DNA of 64,000 bases from Maricaulis maris MCS10. GTDB lineage: Bacteria > Pseudomonadota > Alphaproteobacteria > Caulobacterales > Maricaulaceae. The notes under the pieces were generated by a model. It worked only from the letters and a program-made list of their open reading frames with translations, had not been told where the DNA came from and made no database searches. The position numbers were made by a program, and so were the translations under genes. Below are positions 47,681-55,495 of this stretch, piece after piece. The stretch is taken from the NCBI RefSeq assembly GCF_000014745.1, contig NC_008347.1:3240001-3304000 (forward strand), read 5' to 3'. How positions within the stretch are numbered: the first letter of the stretch is position 1; every line of letters starts with the position of its first letter.

Positions 47681-48852
47681 TCGGAAGCGGGCACGCAGTC
47701 CTCGGCTGCCGGAAAGGCTTCAGTGAGGGTGGAGGCGAACAGCTGTTCGAAAGCCAGCGGTGAATGGCCGGAAGCGTAAACGGTGAGGTTTGCTTGACCG
47801 CCTGCTTCAGTGATGCGGCGTACAGCTTCCTCACTATCTGGGAGAAAATTCGGCTCGTAGAGCCCGGCGCTGATCTCGAAGGCTACGTGCCGGCTGATCG
47901 AATCGGACGCCTGAAGCGCATCAAGCCAGCCAAATGATGCCGCGCCGACGACACCAAAGCGGTCCGGGTGCCTCAAGGCGGTTGAAATAGCCCAGGCCGC
48001 TCCATTCGAGTTTCCCGACAGCATGCGCTCTCTGGCGAGCGTCGATCCGCCGTACTGTTCTTCAACCAGTGGCAAGACCTCCTCGAGCAGGAAGCGCTCA
48101 TGAGCGAAGTATCGAGGCTGATCAAATTCCCAGAGATAATCGCCAGCGCGAAGTCGGGACTGGGATCGAGGATCACCTGCTGCGGGGTTTTCGGTGGCTA
48201 ATCCGACAATGATAACTGGCTCGATGAGGCAGGACTGTGCGAGTGAATCGGCAATTGGCCCATAGTCATAGGCATTCCCGCCATCTGCCAGATACACGAC
48301 TGGGACTTGATGAGGATTTTGAGGCTCTGCTGGCTGGTAGATATATATAGATCGCTCGTGGTCGAGTGCGATAGCCGGCATGATGATGCGGGTCATTCGA
48401 GCGTCGGACATCTCCGCGCGCCGCACGGGCGGCGGCGCCCCCGGTCCACGATATTTTGGCGTTGTACGCCAGTTCATTGTGTCTTGGTCCGGTAACGGAA
48501 TGGGCCAGATGTCGATAAACGCTTCGTCGATGCGAGATAGCCTGAAGGCGGTGGCCCAAACATCTTCGCCGACGTGTTCCATTTCCGATTGCAAGGCGCA
48601 GCACAATCGAACCGGGCCAACGGCGCGTCGGGCCGCGATGTAGATCACATCGTCATTAATCCAGTAGGACTGGATAGCCTCCCCGAGATGGTCTGAGGCT
48701 GATTGAAAGTCCACGGCTCCAATAAGTTGGCAATATGCGTGCTCGTCGAGGGTACAACCGGGTTCCCCGTCCGGGTTGATCGATTGAACGGGTTGATCAG
48801 GCTCGTCGGTGGCAAGCAATCCGGAAATGATACCCAATAAGAAAATGAACAT
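47677..48852 (-). CDS. Secreted alpha/beta-hydrolase, esterase-D-like
   Basis: 391 residues from ATG 48852. Signal peptide [14 protein letters not shown] (probably cleaved). The second half resembles enterochelin-esterase/esterase-D type hydrolases: [49 protein letters not shown] with the nucleophile motif GNSNG, and [13 protein letters not shown] with the catalytic His. The first ~150 residues are of unknown function. The gene is visibly more AT-rich than its neighbours, with runs such as tagatatatatagatc, and uses less typical codons, which suggests acquisition. No partner is adjacent. Confidence 0.82.
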   Translation of the reverse strand: MFIFLLGIISGLLATDEPDQPVQSINPDGEPGCTLDEHAYCQLIGAVDFQSASDHLGEAIQSYWINDDVIYIAARRAVGPVRLCCALQSEMEHVGEDVWATAFRLSRIDEAFIDIWPIPLPDQDTMNWRTTPKYRGPGAPPPVRRAEMSDARMTRIIMPAIALDHERSIYIYQPAEPQNPHQVPVVYLADGGNAYDYGPIADSLAQSCLIEPVIIVGLATENPAAGDPRSQSRLRAGDYLWEFDQPRYFAHERFLLEEVLPLVEEQYGGSTLARERMLSGNSNGAAWAISTALRHPDRFGVVGAASFGWLDALQASDSISRHVAFEISAGLYEPNFLPDSEEAVRRITEAGGQANLTVYASGHSPLAFEQLFASTLTEAFPAAEDCVPASD

Positions 48853-48966
48853 GTCAGCGTTTGGCCACAATCAGAACGGGTGTTTCAACACTATGGCCAT
48901 CGAAAGGGTTGCGCTGCAAGCCCTGCTTGCTTGTTTCATTGGGCGAGCAGGTTACTCTTGGGACTC

Positions 48967-49100
48967 CACTGCAATGCGGTGAATTAGAGAACAGACGGCG
49001 GGAGTGCGCTGGGGGGCTGGAAACGGCCCGCACGGCCTCTTTGGGAAGGGGCTACCGTGCAGGCCCACCCCCGCCGTCTGTCCCGTCGACCCGAAGGTCG
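48967..49100 (+). ncRNA. Candidate structured RNA, unknown family
   Basis: In the gene-free gap 48853-49123. Helices on the plus strand: 48967-48981 (CACUGC-AAU-GCGGUG); a 12-bp perfect closing stem 48991-49002 with 49070-49081 (ACAGACGGCGGG and CCCGCCGUCUGU); inside it GGGCUG-GAAA-CGGCCC (49014-49029, GNRA loop) and a two-part hairpin 49030-49060 (GCACGG, CCUCUU, UGGG loop, AAGGGG, CCGUGC); then 49087-49100 (CGACC-CGAA-GGUCG). Three helices use U-G pairs that would be A-C mismatches on the other strand, so the plus strand is favoured. Not recognised as 6S, SRP, RNase P, tmRNA or a known riboswitch. No terminator T-run. A loose promoter (TTGCTT, then TTACTC) lies just upstream. Confidence 0.5.
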
Positions 49101-49123
49101 GCGGTTCTGTGAGACGCGCGCGC

Positions 49124-49354
49124 CTATCCGGCTGCGTCGGCGTCGTCATCCTCATCATCAAATCCAAGCAGGTCGCCGGGTTGGCAACCCAGTTCGCGGC
49201 AGAGCGCTTCCAGGGTCGAGAAGCGGACGGCCTTGGCCTTGCCTGTCTTGAGGATGGACAGGTTGGCCATGGTGATACCGACACGGTCGCAGAGTTCGGT
49301 CAGCGACATGCGGCGCTCGAGGAGCATGCGATCAAGAGTGACGCGAATGGGCAT
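49124..49354 (-). CDS. Small XRE-family transcriptional regulator (YozG-like)
   Basis: 76 residues; ATG 49354 with GGGAG upstream. One Cro/CI-type helix-turn-helix (MLLERRMSLTELCDRVGITMANLSILKTGKAKAVRFSTLEALCRELGCQPGDLLGF) and an acidic C-terminal tail. This size and pattern match the regulators commonly paired with DUF2975 membrane proteins, and it starts 13 bp after the DUF2975 stop. Likely autoregulates this small cluster (inference). Confidence 0.93.
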   Translation of the reverse strand: MPIRVTLDRMLLERRMSLTELCDRVGITMANLSILKTGKAKAVRFSTLEALCRELGCQPGDLLGFDDEDDDADAAG

Positions 49355-49367
49355 GGTGTGCGTCTCC

Positions 49368-49922
49368 CTATATCGTCAGTTTTTGTTCTTGGCGCATCCG
49401 CGCGCCTTCGCGGAACACTTCCGCCAGTACCAACAACGCCAGAACGGCAAACCAGGCGCCGAGGTCGAAACTGCCCAGCTTGTTGATTTCCACCCCGCCG
49501 ACGACCGGCGCATCGGCGTGCAACAAGGTCATCACCATCGCGACAGCGCCCTGGGTGAGATAGCGCAGAACCTGGAAGACGGCGATGGCGATCGCGATCA
49601 TGCGGAGATGACCGGCATTCTCGGGCACAAAGGGGTCGCCGGCGACAAGCGTTGAAAAGATCCGGCGAAGTCGGTCATTGACGACCAGGAATGCGATTAT
49701 GTGGGCGATCAGGATCGGATAGGCCCCACCAAAATCCCGGATCGCCTGAAACAGGTCGGTCAGGAAATTCGGCGAATAGCCGAGCCAGTCCATCGCCAGG
49801 AGGGTTCCTGTGGCAATCAGGACAAGGGCAGCAAAGGCCAACAGACCCCAGGCCAGGTACCAGACAATGTCCAGTACCACCTTCAAGACGGATACCAGTG
49901 ATCCGCTCCCCAGTGTCTTCAT
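49368..49922 (-). CDS. DUF2975 membrane protein
   Basis: 184 residues with four hydrophobic segments (about residues 10-45, 68-88, 105-130 and 150-170). The middle segment NDRLRRIFSTLVAGDPFVPENAGHLRMIAIAIAVFQVLRYL is characteristic of DUF2975, where a cytoplasmic loop with GDPF is conserved. Function unknown. It is followed directly by the XRE regulator and preceded, 82 bp upstream, by a 38-residue membrane peptide gene. Confidence 0.92.
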   Translation of the reverse strand: MKTLGSGSLVSVLKVVLDIVWYLAWGLLAFAALVLIATGTLLAMDWLGYSPNFLTDLFQAIRDFGGAYPILIAHIIAFLVVNDRLRRIFSTLVAGDPFVPENAGHLRMIAIAIAVFQVLRYLTQGAVAMVMTLLHADAPVVGGVEINKLGSFDLGAWFAVLALLVLAEVFREGARMRQEQKLTI

Positions 49923-49953
49923 GACCGCCCCTTCCCTGTTAGGCGTCGCACGC

Positions 49954-49989
49954 GAGATCCGGAGACCCTAGTCCGGCCTGCCGGATCTC
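49954..49989. repeat. Inverted repeat between DUF2975 and the 38-aa peptide gene
   Basis: Nine-base perfect arms GAGATCCGG and CCGGATCTC with an 18-base loop; an outer GTCGC/GCGAC pair extends it imperfectly. On the minus strand it sits after the peptide stop and before DUF2975, so it could separate their expression. A TTTTT run follows on the plus strand, but no plus-strand gene ends here. Confidence 0.45.
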
Positions 49990-50004
49990 ACGCGACTTTT
50001 TCCA

Positions 50005-50121
50005 TCATGCCGTGACCGGGGCAATCGCGTAGAACGCACCTGCCGCGACCGAGACCAGCAGCATCACGTTGATGGCGATGGAGCCGATCATCTGGATGCC
50101 TGATTTGTTGGACCTGACCAT
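50005..50121 (-). CDS. 38-residue single-pass membrane peptide
   Basis: Short open frame MVRSNKSGIQMIGSIAINVM followed by LLVSVAAGAFYAIAPVTA, stopped by TGA. A basic N-terminus leads into one membrane-length hydrophobic stretch (about residues 12-34), ending in a short polar tail. AAGGA lies about 10 bases upstream of the ATG. Codon use is GC-rich at third positions like the neighbours. It is the first gene of a minus-strand cluster with DUF2975 and XRE. No homologue is recognised by eye; a small-protein partner or regulator of DUF2975 is possible. Confidence 0.6.
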   Translation of the reverse strand: MVRSNKSGIQMIGSIAINVMLLVSVAAGAFYAIAPVTA

Positions 50122-50303
50122 TTCACTGTTTCCTTTCTCTTGTATCTGACCAATTACCGTTGTCATTCATGTTGTTCGGGCGACGTTTCCCGCCCTTGTT
50201 GTTTATCGATAAACAGAAAGATCGATGGGCGCAAGCGAAAAATATCGTTTTTCGATATGAATTTTTCGAAAGGCGATATGTAAACCGATCGAAAGGGCTA
50301 AAA

Positions 50304-50897
50304 ATGGTGCGCGAAACCTGGGTCCTCGCCAGTCATAACGCGGGCAAGATCAAGGAGATGGAGCAGATTCTCGCGCCATTTGGCGTGACCCTGAAAAGTG
50401 CTGCAGACCTCGACTTGCCTGAACCCGAAGAAACCGAAACGACATTTCGGGGTAATGCGGCCCTGAAGGCGCGCGCCGCCTGTGAAGCGACCGGCTTGCC
50501 CTGTGTCGCTGACGATTCCGGTCTGGCGGTCGATGCGCTGGGTGGCGATCCCGGTATTTACTCAGCCCGCTGGGCTGGTGAGCCGCGGGACTTCCAGCGC
50601 GCGATGCAGCGGGTCGATACCGAATTGTCCCGCGCCGGAGTGCCCGACCGGACCGCAAGATTTGTCTGCACGATAGCGCTGGCACGTCCCGGGTCGGAGG
50701 TTCGCTTCTTCGAAGGTGAAGTCGTCGGCGAGATTGTGTGGCCGCCCCGTGGGGCCGGTGGATTTGGCTATGACCCGATCTTCCAGCCTCTGGGACACGA
50801 CATCACGTTTGGAGAAATGAGTGCCGACGGCAAGCGCCAGCTCAGCCATAGGGCGCGTGCTCTCGATGCCATGATCGCCGCCGAGTTCGGTTCGTGA
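50304..50897 (+). CDS. rdgB: XTP/dITP pyrophosphatase (RdgB/HAM1)
   Basis: 197 residues from ATG 50304 (MVRETWVLASHNAGKIKEMEQIL). Hydrolyses non-canonical purine triphosphates (XTP, dITP). The SHNAGKIKE nucleotide motif, TFRGNAALKARAACEATGLPCVADDSGLAVDALGGDPGIYSARWAG, and GGFGYDPIFQPLG are present. The upstream 180 bp is AT-rich. It overlaps hemW by 4 bases (GTGA), forming rdgB-hemW, an arrangement found in many bacteria. Confidence 0.97.
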   Translation: MVRETWVLASHNAGKIKEMEQILAPFGVTLKSAADLDLPEPEETETTFRGNAALKARAACEATGLPCVADDSGLAVDALGGDPGIYSARWAGEPRDFQRAMQRVDTELSRAGVPDRTARFVCTIALARPGSEVRFFEGEVVGEIVWPPRGAGGFGYDPIFQPLGHDITFGEMSADGKRQLSHRARALDAMIAAEFGS

Positions 50898-52063
50898 CCG
50901 GAACGGGCGACCGCCAGCTCGGCAATGCGCTCGGGCTCTACCTGCATTGGCCCTATTGCGCCCGGATCTGCCCCTATTGTGACTTCAACGTCTATCGCCC
51001 CAAGGGCGATGACGAGGCGCTGCTGAGCGCCATTCTGGCCGATATGGCGGACTGGCGGGACAAGACCGGCGGTCGGCGACTGGCGAGCCTTCACTTTGGT
51101 GGCGGTACACCATCCCTCATGAAGCCGGACTGGATCGCCCGCGTGATCGACGCCGCAGATAGCCTCTGGGGCTTTGAAGACGGGGCGGAAATCGGACTGG
51201 AAGCGAACCCGGCGGACCGGGCGCGATTTGCGGCGATCGGCAAGGTCGGCGTTGCGCGACTCTCCCTGGGTGTCCAGAGTTTTGACGATCGGGTTCTTGC
51301 GGCGCTGGGCCGCGACCATGACGGCGCCCAGGCGCGTCAGGCCATCGAGGCGGCGCTTTCGGCGTTCGAACGGGTTTCCGTCGACATGATCTACGCCCAG
51401 TCAGGCCAGACCAATGATGCCTGGAAGCGTGAGCTGGGTGAGGCCCTGACCAGCGGTGCCGGCCATGTCTCGGCCTATCAACTCACCATCGAGCCGGGGA
51501 CTGCTTTCGGCAAGCGCTCCGAGCGCGGCGAAACCCTGGCAGTCGATGGCGACGGAGCGGCTGTTCTCTATGAGGCCACGCAGACGCTATGCGCGAGCCA
51601 AGGGTTTCCGGCCTATGAGGTGTCCAATCACGCCCGCTCGCCGGCCGATCAGTCGGTCCATAACCGTATCTACTGGGAAGGCGGTGACTGGATCGGCGTC
51701 GGTCCGGGGGCCCATGGCCGGTTGGGGCAATCAACACTCGATGGCCGGGTCGCGACCACAGCCTGCCGTCGACCGATCGATTATATCACTGCCGTCAATA
51801 CGACCGGTTCCGGTGTCGGGGCCGATGGGACCGAACGGCTGGCACCGGGCGACGACCTGGTAGAGCGCGCCTTTCTCGGCCTGCGTGTCACCGACGGGCT
51901 GGACCTGGATCATCTCCACCGGACAACAGGTGTCGCCCTGAATGCAGAGGCTATCGACCGGATGATCGGCGATGGTTTTCTGCAACGGGCCGGTGTCCGC
52001 TTGAGGCTGACCGAACAGGGCCGTCTGCTCGCCGACCGCGTGACCCGGGAAATCCTGCCCTAG
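50894..52063 (+). CDS. hemW: Haem chaperone HemW (radical SAM)
   Basis: 389 residues, GTG start overlapping the rdgB stop. Radical-SAM Cys triad CxxxCxxC at Cys22-Cys26-Cys29 (YCARICPYCDF), GGGTPSLM, SLGVQSFDDRVLAALGRDHDG, and a HemN C-terminal domain. HemW inserts haem into respiratory enzymes; it resembles coproporphyrinogen dehydrogenase HemN but is shorter, and CxxxCxxC with a following Phe (CDF) rather than the HemN-specific fourth Cys supports HemW. Converges on the LppC-type gene with a 3-bp gap. Confidence 0.94.
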   Translation: MTGTGDRQLGNALGLYLHWPYCARICPYCDFNVYRPKGDDEALLSAILADMADWRDKTGGRRLASLHFGGGTPSLMKPDWIARVIDAADSLWGFEDGAEIGLEANPADRARFAAIGKVGVARLSLGVQSFDDRVLAALGRDHDGAQARQAIEAALSAFERVSVDMIYAQSGQTNDAWKRELGEALTSGAGHVSAYQLTIEPGTAFGKRSERGETLAVDGDGAAVLYEATQTLCASQGFPAYEVSNHARSPADQSVHNRIYWEGGDWIGVGPGAHGRLGQSTLDGRVATTACRRPIDYITAVNTTGSGVGADGTERLAPGDDLVERAFLGLRVTDGLDLDHLHRTTGVALNAEAIDRMIGDGFLQRAGVRLRLTEQGRLLADRVTREILP

Positions 52064-52066
52064 GCC

Positions 52067-53416
52067 CTAGAATGCGGCTTCCGGTTCGAATGACAGCGGA
52101 GCCGGTTCGATCTCGCGGAATCCGCGTGACCGCATCTCATAGATGGCCAGGCCGCGTTCGATCATGCCGGTTGCCCGGAAGCGGAACAGGCCGTCGGCAC
52201 CCAGGAAGCCCTGGTCTTCTTCAATTGCCTCACGGCTGAAGCCACGCTCGCCACCATCCAGATGAGCTGCCAGGCTCATGGCGTCATAGGCGAGGCTGGC
52301 GATCCGCGATGGTTCGCTGCCATAGCTGGATTCATAAGCCGTCTCAAAGGCCGTGCGGGCGCTCAGGTCGGGTCCGGCAAACCAGCCGCCCCGCAGGGCG
52401 GGCTCACGCAAAAGGTCGGGATCATTCCACAGGCCGGTGCCCAGAAAGCGGACCACAAGAGGGTCGACAGCCTGGGAAATCAGGAGCGGCCCCAGCGCCC
52501 GCAGGCGGGTGCCACCTTCCGGCAGCATCACAGCCTGGAACGGCGCTTCCGGATCGGGCTCCCACTCCAGCAGCCGCAACTCGTCGGCTTCTTCCGGTGT
52601 CAGCGGCTCAAAAACACCTTCCGCCAAACGGGCCGAGGCGCGGGCCATGGCCTCGACATCACCGGTATAGAAACTCTCGGCCGCAATGTATCCGCCGGTC
52701 AGTGCGGCATTGTCCTGCAGCGCCGCGTGCACCGCCATGCCATAACGGTTCTGCGGGCCGAGATAGGCGAAACGCTCGACACCGCGACGGGTCGCATACT
52801 CTGTAATCCGGGCGACCTCGATCTCGGGCGGGAAACTCATCAGATAGACGCCGTCGCCGGCGACGGTGGTATCTGTCGTGAAGGCGATGATCGGTATGCC
52901 GGCCTGCCGAGCAACCTGGCCTGCTGCTGACACTGCCGGGCCGAACAATGGGCCGATGATGATGTCGGCACCATCCTCGACGGCGGCGCGGGCTGCCTCA
53001 CGGGCGCCCTCGGCGGTACCCTGGGTATCTTTCGGAATCATCAGCAAATTGCCGCTGCCGCGTTCAAACAGCGCGAGTTCGGCCGAATGCAATAGTCGTA
53101 TCGCTTCGGATCGGGCACCGGAGCTGTCGGCCGAGAACGGCAGCAGGACAGCAACACGGGCGAGGTCACGGTTGGCCATGTGTGGCGGGATGAGTCCGGT
53201 CGCGACCGGTTCCTCGACCGGTTCCGGCTCGATCTCGACCGGTTGCTCGACGATGGGTTCCTGCGGAATGATGACAGGCGGCGGCGGTGTGGTCTGGGTC
53301 GTGCCGCACGCTGCAAGGGCGCCGACCATCGAGATGACAGCAAGGCAGCGCAGGGCGCGGCTTTGTGCCAGAGTGCCGATCGGCGAGGCGATACGCGAAT
53401 TGAAGACTGAAAGCAT
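52067..53416 (-). CDS. Penicillin-binding protein activator, LppC/LpoA-type lipoprotein
   Basis: 449 residues from ATG 53416. Signal peptide with lipobox (ISMVGALAACGTT), then a Pro/Glu-rich spacer (about residues 38-72) and a periplasmic-binding-fold domain of the LppC family (VAVLLPFSADSSGARSEAIRLLHSAELALFE, DGADIIIGPLFGPAVSAAGQVARQAGIPIIAFTTD). LpoA activates penicillin-binding protein 1A from the outer membrane in E. coli. The domain matches, but the N-terminal TPR half of E. coli LpoA is missing, so partner and activity are uncertain. Its start codon overlaps the rsmI start on the other strand. Confidence 0.88.
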   Translation of the reverse strand: MLSVFNSRIASPIGTLAQSRALRCLAVISMVGALAACGTTQTTPPPPVIIPQEPIVEQPVEIEPEPVEEPVATGLIPPHMANRDLARVAVLLPFSADSSGARSEAIRLLHSAELALFERGSGNLLMIPKDTQGTAEGAREAARAAVEDGADIIIGPLFGPAVSAAGQVARQAGIPIIAFTTDTTVAGDGVYLMSFPPEIEVARITEYATRRGVERFAYLGPQNRYGMAVHAALQDNAALTGGYIAAESFYTGDVEAMARASARLAEGVFEPLTPEEADELRLLEWEPDPEAPFQAVMLPEGGTRLRALGPLLISQAVDPLVVRFLGTGLWNDPDLLREPALRGGWFAGPDLSARTAFETAYESSYGSEPSRIASLAYDAMSLAAHLDGGERGFSREAIEEDQGFLGADGLFRFRATGMIERGLAIYEMRSRGFREIEPAPLSFEPEAAF

Positions 53417-54317
53417 GACCGAAACATCCCGGGAAATTCTTGGCGAAGCTATCCGCCGCGGCGGCAAGGAGCAAGCGCTCGGGCCGGGCCTTTATCTGGT
53501 TTCGACGCCGATCGGCAATTTGCGTGACATTACCTTGCGAGCTCTGGACGTCCTGGGTCAGGCGGATCGGGTCCTCGCCGAAGATACCCGTGTCACGCGT
53601 CGCCTGATAGACGCCTATGGGCTGAAGGTCGAGCTGACGGCCTATCACGACCATAATGGTGAGCGTGTCCGCCCCGGTATCCTGGACGATCTGGAGGCAG
53701 GTGCCCGGATTGCTCTGGTGTCGGACGCGGGTACGCCGCTCGTCTCCGACCCGGGCTACAAACTGGCCCGCGATGCGATTGCTGCCGGCATACCGGTCAT
53801 CGCCATACCTGGCGCATCTGCGGTCCTGGCGGCGCTCGCCATCGCTGGCCTGCCGACCGACTGTTTCACCTTCGCCGGATTCCCGCCGCAAAAGGCCGGA
53901 CCGCGAGAGGCTTGGCTGGAACCCTTTCGGCATGTGCCTGGCAGTCTCGTCTTCTATGAAGGCGTGTCCCGATTGCCGGCCATGATGGCCAGCCTGCACA
54001 AAATTCTGGGTAATCGTTCGGCTGCGGTCTGTCGCGAGCTGACCAAAATGCATGAAGAGGCCCGACGGGGCCCTCTGTCCGAGCTGGCCGCCCACTATGC
54101 CGAAGCTGGCGCACCGCGCGGCGAGGTGGTGATTGTTGTCGGCCCGCCGTCCGCCGACGACTGGGATGCAGGCCGGATAGACGCCGCCTTGCGGGCTGCG
54201 CTTGAAGACATGCGGGTCAAGGAAGCTGCCGGGCATGTCGCCGAGGCATCGGGTTGGTCGCGACGTGACGTCTACGCGCGCGCCCTGGCGCTCAAGGGCG
54301 GGGACACGCCGCGGTGA
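53415..54317 (+). CDS. rsmI: 16S rRNA (cytidine-1402-2'-O)-methyltransferase RsmI
   Basis: 300 residues. 2'-O-methylates C1402 of 16S rRNA. GLYLVSTPIGNLRDITLRALDVLGQADRVLAEDTRVTRRLIDAYG is the family start, and LVSDAGTPLVSDPGYKL and PGASAVLAALAIAGLPTDCFTFAGFPP are typical SAM-binding tetrapyrrole-methylase-fold motifs. Start ATG 53415 shares the CATG sequence with the divergent lipoprotein start. Coupled to yraN by a GTGA overlap at its end. Confidence 0.96.
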   Translation: MTETSREILGEAIRRGGKEQALGPGLYLVSTPIGNLRDITLRALDVLGQADRVLAEDTRVTRRLIDAYGLKVELTAYHDHNGERVRPGILDDLEAGARIALVSDAGTPLVSDPGYKLARDAIAAGIPVIAIPGASAVLAALAIAGLPTDCFTFAGFPPQKAGPREAWLEPFRHVPGSLVFYEGVSRLPAMMASLHKILGNRSAAVCRELTKMHEEARRGPLSELAAHYAEAGAPRGEVVIVVGPPSADDWDAGRIDAALRAALEDMRVKEAAGHVAEASGWSRRDVYARALALKGGDTPR

Positions 54318-54697
54318 CCCGCGCCCGACGGCAGGCCGAGGCCCGTGGCCGTTGGGCAGAATGGCTGGCCATGGCCTGGCTCGTCGCCAAAGGATATCGC
54401 CTGCTTGACCACAGAGCTCGTACGGCTGCCGGAGAAATCGATCTGGTTGCGCGTCGCGGCGAGTATCTGGTCTTCATCGAGGTCAAGGCGCGCGCAACGC
54501 GTGCCGAGGCGCTGGATTCCATCGGGCCTCGCCAACGGGGCCGGATTACCCGTGCCGCCTCGATCTGGCGAGCGCCGCGATCCTCGCTGCATCATTTGCA
54601 CCTGCGCTACGACCTGGTTCTGGTGGTGCCGGGACGCTGGCCACAGCATCGGCGGGCGGCCTGGGTGCCGGGTGACAGCGCGCGCGACCTTTTGTGA
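54314..54697 (+). CDS. yraN: YraN/UPF0102 endonuclease-like protein
   Basis: 127 residues, GTG start overlapping the rsmI stop. Restriction-endonuclease-like fold: AEWLAMAWLVAKGYRLLDHRARTAAGEIDLVARRGEYLVFIEVKAR contains the E-x(n)-D-x(n)-ExK catalytic pattern (GEIDLVA and FIEVKAR). Function unknown; the family accompanies rsmI in most bacteria and is linked loosely to DNA repair or recombination. The gap to the BON gene is 105 bp. Confidence 0.93.
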   Translation: MTRARRQAEARGRWAEWLAMAWLVAKGYRLLDHRARTAAGEIDLVARRGEYLVFIEVKARATRAEALDSIGPRQRGRITRAASIWRAPRSSLHHLHLRYDLVLVVPGRWPQHRRAAWVPGDSARDLL

Positions 54698-54802
54698 CGC
54701 CGTGCTCTCGATGCCGCTTGGCCGACGCGCCGCGACTTGTCATGGTAGCGCGTCTGCAAATGCCTAAGCTGCGGCACGGGCGATTCGACAGGAGTTTCGT
54801 GC

Positions 54803-55495
54803 ATGGCCAACCGCTTATCCTCATTCTCACTCGTCTTGGTCCTGGTGGCCGCCGGGATTGTGCCCGCGGCGTGCAGCAGCGTCGGCTCGGTTGGTCAGGA
54901 GCGCTCGATCGGGCGGCAGCTGGATGACACCAACGCCTCGGTGGGCATCAAGTCGGCCATGTTGCGGTCCGAAGGCTTCGCGCTGGATGGCGTCGATGTC
55001 GAGGTGACAGAGGGGATCGCCTTGTTGACAGGGCGTGTGCCACGAACTGATGACCGTCTGATGGCTGAATGCCTGGCCTGGTCCTCGGTGGCGGTGCGCA
55101 ATGTCGCCAACGAGATCGAGGTCGGGGACGGGCAGGGATTTCGGGATCGCGCCCGTGACGCCGAGATCACCGCAAGGGTCAACGGTCGCCTGATTTCCGA
55201 CCGTGCCGTGCGATCAATCAACTTCAATGTCGAAACGCGGAACAGCCGGGTTTACCTTCTCGGCGTTGCCCGCAACCGGGGCGAGCTCGAGCGGGTCAGC
55301 GCCCATGCCTCACTGGTCGAGGGCGTGCAGGAGGTTGTCTCCTATGTTCGTGTTGCCGGTGTGCCGACAAACTTGCCGGCCCGTGGCGAACGTCGGGCCG
55401 AGGCCTGTGTGGGTGAAGCCAATCCCGGGGTTGAATCCCGCCCCGGCGAGCCTAACTCCGGTCCGCAATTGCTCGGTGGCTCGGAGACAAGATGA
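54803..55495 (+). CDS. BON-domain outer-membrane lipoprotein
   Basis: 230 residues. Lipoprotein signal (LVLVAAGIVPAACSS). Two BON domains: about residues 40-105 (VGIKSAMLRSEGFALDGVDVEVTEGIALLTGRVPRTDDRLMAECLAW) and 115-185 (ITARVNGRLISDRAVRSINFNVETRNSRVYLLGVARNRGELERV). Similar to DolP (YraP), which supports outer-membrane integrity near yraN in E. coli, here keeping the same neighbourhood. The tail is hydrophilic and Gly/Pro-rich. The stop overlaps gshB by ATGA. Confidence 0.9.
   Translation: MANRLSSFSLVLVLVAAGIVPAACSSVGSVGQERSIGRQLDDTNASVGIKSAMLRSEGFALDGVDVEVTEGIALLTGRVPRTDDRLMAECLAWSSVAVRNVANEIEVGDGQGFRDRARDAEITARVNGRLISDRAVRSINFNVETRNSRVYLLGVARNRGELERVSAHASLVEGVQEVVSYVRVAGVPTNLPARGERRAEACVGEANPGVESRPGEPNSGPQLLGGSETR

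Noticed and set aside
48967-49100. SRP, 6S, RNase P or tmRNA gene
   Set aside because: The sequence lacks the conserved apical loop of SRP RNA, RNase P core motifs and a tmRNA acceptor or tag; it is kept as an unnamed structured RNA.
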